Assembly: GCA_007127745.1 (NCBI GenBank)
Contig: SKYV01000255.1
Coordinates: forward strand, 1 to 35,170
DNA from: Balneolaceae bacterium
GTDB lineage: Bacteria > Bacteroidota > Rhodothermia > Balneolales > Balneolaceae
Direction: 5' to 3'
Length of the DNA: 35,170 nt
The notes beneath the pieces were generated by a model. That model saw only the letters and a program-made list of their open reading frames with translations, was not told the DNA's origin and ran no database searches. Of this stretch, positions 34,153 to 35,170 are shown piece by piece. The stretch's first letter is position 1; every line of letters begins with the position of its first letter. The position numbers were made by a program, and so were the translations under genes.

Positions 34153-35170
34153 ATGGTAAAAAAGCTACAGTTAAACCTATTCATCGTTATTATCTTTTTC
34201 TTTTTAATGGAGTCGCTTTTTGCACAACAATCTTCATCACTTTTCACAATTGTAAGTGAAGCTGAAGCAGAATGGGCGGGCAAGGTTCAGGCCGATCTTG
34301 AATTTGTACAGATTGAGTTTAGTGATCAAAAAATATCCCGCATTCAAAACCGGCAGGCCGAGGAGTTTGTGATAACATCGCCCGAAGGTATTGAATACTC
34401 AGTATCGATTCAGCGGGTTATTGATTTCGGTGACGGAAACTGGTCAGTGTCCGGCCATATAAACGATAAATGGAAAAATTCCTTAACACTCTCCTTTTCC
34501 GATGATAAAGCTCTGTCAAGCATAAATATAACTACCGATCACAATTTTTATCAGCTTCGGTATGATGAAACCCTGGATAGCCACATCATGGTAAAAATCG
34601 ACCCTCATGAAACCGATGTGATTTCCTGTGGTGTAGATCATGATCAGATACTGTATCATTCCCACAGAAACATTGATGAAACAAGAGAGAAGCAGCAATC
34701 ACCGCAACCAGAACAGGACTCCCATACCACCATCGACGTAATGATTGTCTATACACCTGCAGCAAGAAATTGGGCTAACCAGCCCGGAAATGGTGGAATT
34801 GATAACATTATTAACGAGGCTATGAATATGGCACAAATGTCAACTGACGCAGCGCAGATTAATTTGGAATTTCGATTGGTTCACCGTGCATTGATTGAAT
34901 ACAGTGAATCTGGAGATTCAGGTACAGACCTGAGAAGATTAACAGCTTCTCCATCATTCAATCCATTTGGCTCAGAGTATGCCGGTTATCTGAATGAAGT
35001 ACACGATATGCGAAATGAATATGGCGCCGATCTTGTGGCCATGTTTACCCTGGCTGACGATGTTGGCGGATTAGCCTGGTTATTGCGGGATGCACAGGGT
35101 TGGCCGGAGATCGGTTTCTCAATTACAAGAGTTCAACAGGCAGCGCGGTCACCAACACACGCTCACGAAA
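34153..35170 (+). CDS. Secreted zinc metallopeptidase (reprolysin-like), 3' end outside window
   Basis: From ATG 34153 an open frame of 339 residues reaches the right edge. A signal peptide (MVKKLQLNLFIVIIFFFLME, then SLFAQ) precedes a propeptide-like beta-rich region of about 170 residues. The catalytic domain opens with IDVMIVYTPAARNWANQPGN, GIDNIINEAMNMAQMSTDAA and INLEFRLVHRALIEYSESGD, then YGADLVAMFTLADDVGGLAW. The fragment stops at THAHE, apparently the first part of the HExxHxxGxxH zinc motif. The single cysteine seen, in DVISCGVDHD within the propeptide, could act as a cysteine switch (inference). It begins 33 bases after the R2lox fusion gene and may be co-transcribed. Full domain content, such as a C-terminal sorting domain, is unseen. 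Confidence 0.85.
   Translation, partial: MVKKLQLNLFIVIIFFFLMESLFAQQSSSLFTIVSEAEAEWAGKVQADLEFVQIEFSDQKISRIQNRQAEEFVITSPEGIEYSVSIQRVIDFGDGNWSVSGHINDKWKNSLTLSFSDDKALSSINITTDHNFYQLRYDETLDSHIMVKIDPHETDVISCGVDHDQILYHSHRNIDETREKQQSPQPEQDSHTTIDVMIVYTPAARNWANQPGNGGIDNIINEAMNMAQMSTDAAQINLEFRLVHRALIEYSESGDSGTDLRRLTASPSFNPFGSEYAGYLNEVHDMRNEYGADLVAMFTLADDVGGLAWLLRDAQGWPEIGFSITRVQQAARSPTHAHE

Overview
The window looks like an origin-proximal stretch of a chromosome from the Bacteroidota/Balneolota group, possibly a Balneolales-type marine or halophilic bacterium. The group assignment rests on the rpmB-rpmG-DUF4295 ribosomal cluster, cysteine-poor L28 and L33, the scarcity of Shine-Dalgarno motifs before many housekeeping genes, and the overall gene styles. 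The genus is inference. Origin proximity is suggested by dnaN, gyrB, gyrA, rsmG and mnmG, and by two perfect 16-bp parS sites inside rsmG. dnaA and a clear DnaA-box cluster are not in the window.

Layout. 1-1034: 5' part of dnaN (minus strand), running off the left edge. 1035-1755: gene-free DNA with hairpins, a 133-bp-period direct repeat pair and a MITE/REP-like element. 1756-5011: a possible micro-membrane protein, a PutP-type Na+/solute symporter and a secreted S10 serine carboxypeptidase. 5052-5801: a signal-less BtuF-like binding protein. 5970-10222: an RND efflux adaptor and pump. 10285-13877: accessory genes (SDR oxidoreductase, DUF4440 protein, seven-bladed PD40 propeller, acidic lipoprotein, 70-aa unknown). 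13896-17105 (minus): xseB-dxs-queA. 17350-20316 (minus): comEC and a MarR regulator. 20385-22631 (minus): yqeY-cvpA-tyrS with a terminator. 22818-23412 (minus): rpmB-rpmG-DUF4295 with a strong terminator. 23897-28451 (plus): gyrB-gyrA, ending in a bidirectional terminator shared with a WYL regulator (28525-29478, minus). 29479-30086: gene-free. 30087-32630 (minus): mnmG-rsmG with the parS sites. 32794-34119 (plus): an SCP2-R2lox fusion protein. 34153-35170 (plus): start of a secreted zinc metallopeptidase, cut by the window edge.

Housekeeping genes cover replication and topology (DnaN, gyrase), translation (TyrS, L28, L33, DUF4295, QueA, MnmG, RsmG), isoprenoid precursors (Dxs) and DNA uptake or repair (ComEC, XseB). 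The most unusual item is the 441-residue protein at 32794-34119. It joins an SCP2-type lipid-binding domain to an R2-like ligand-binding oxidase that keeps all six metal ligands and the Val/Tyr cross-link pair. This suggests a lipid carrier and a Mn/Fe lipid-binding oxidase in one chain. All assignments come from reading the sequence; no database search was run.
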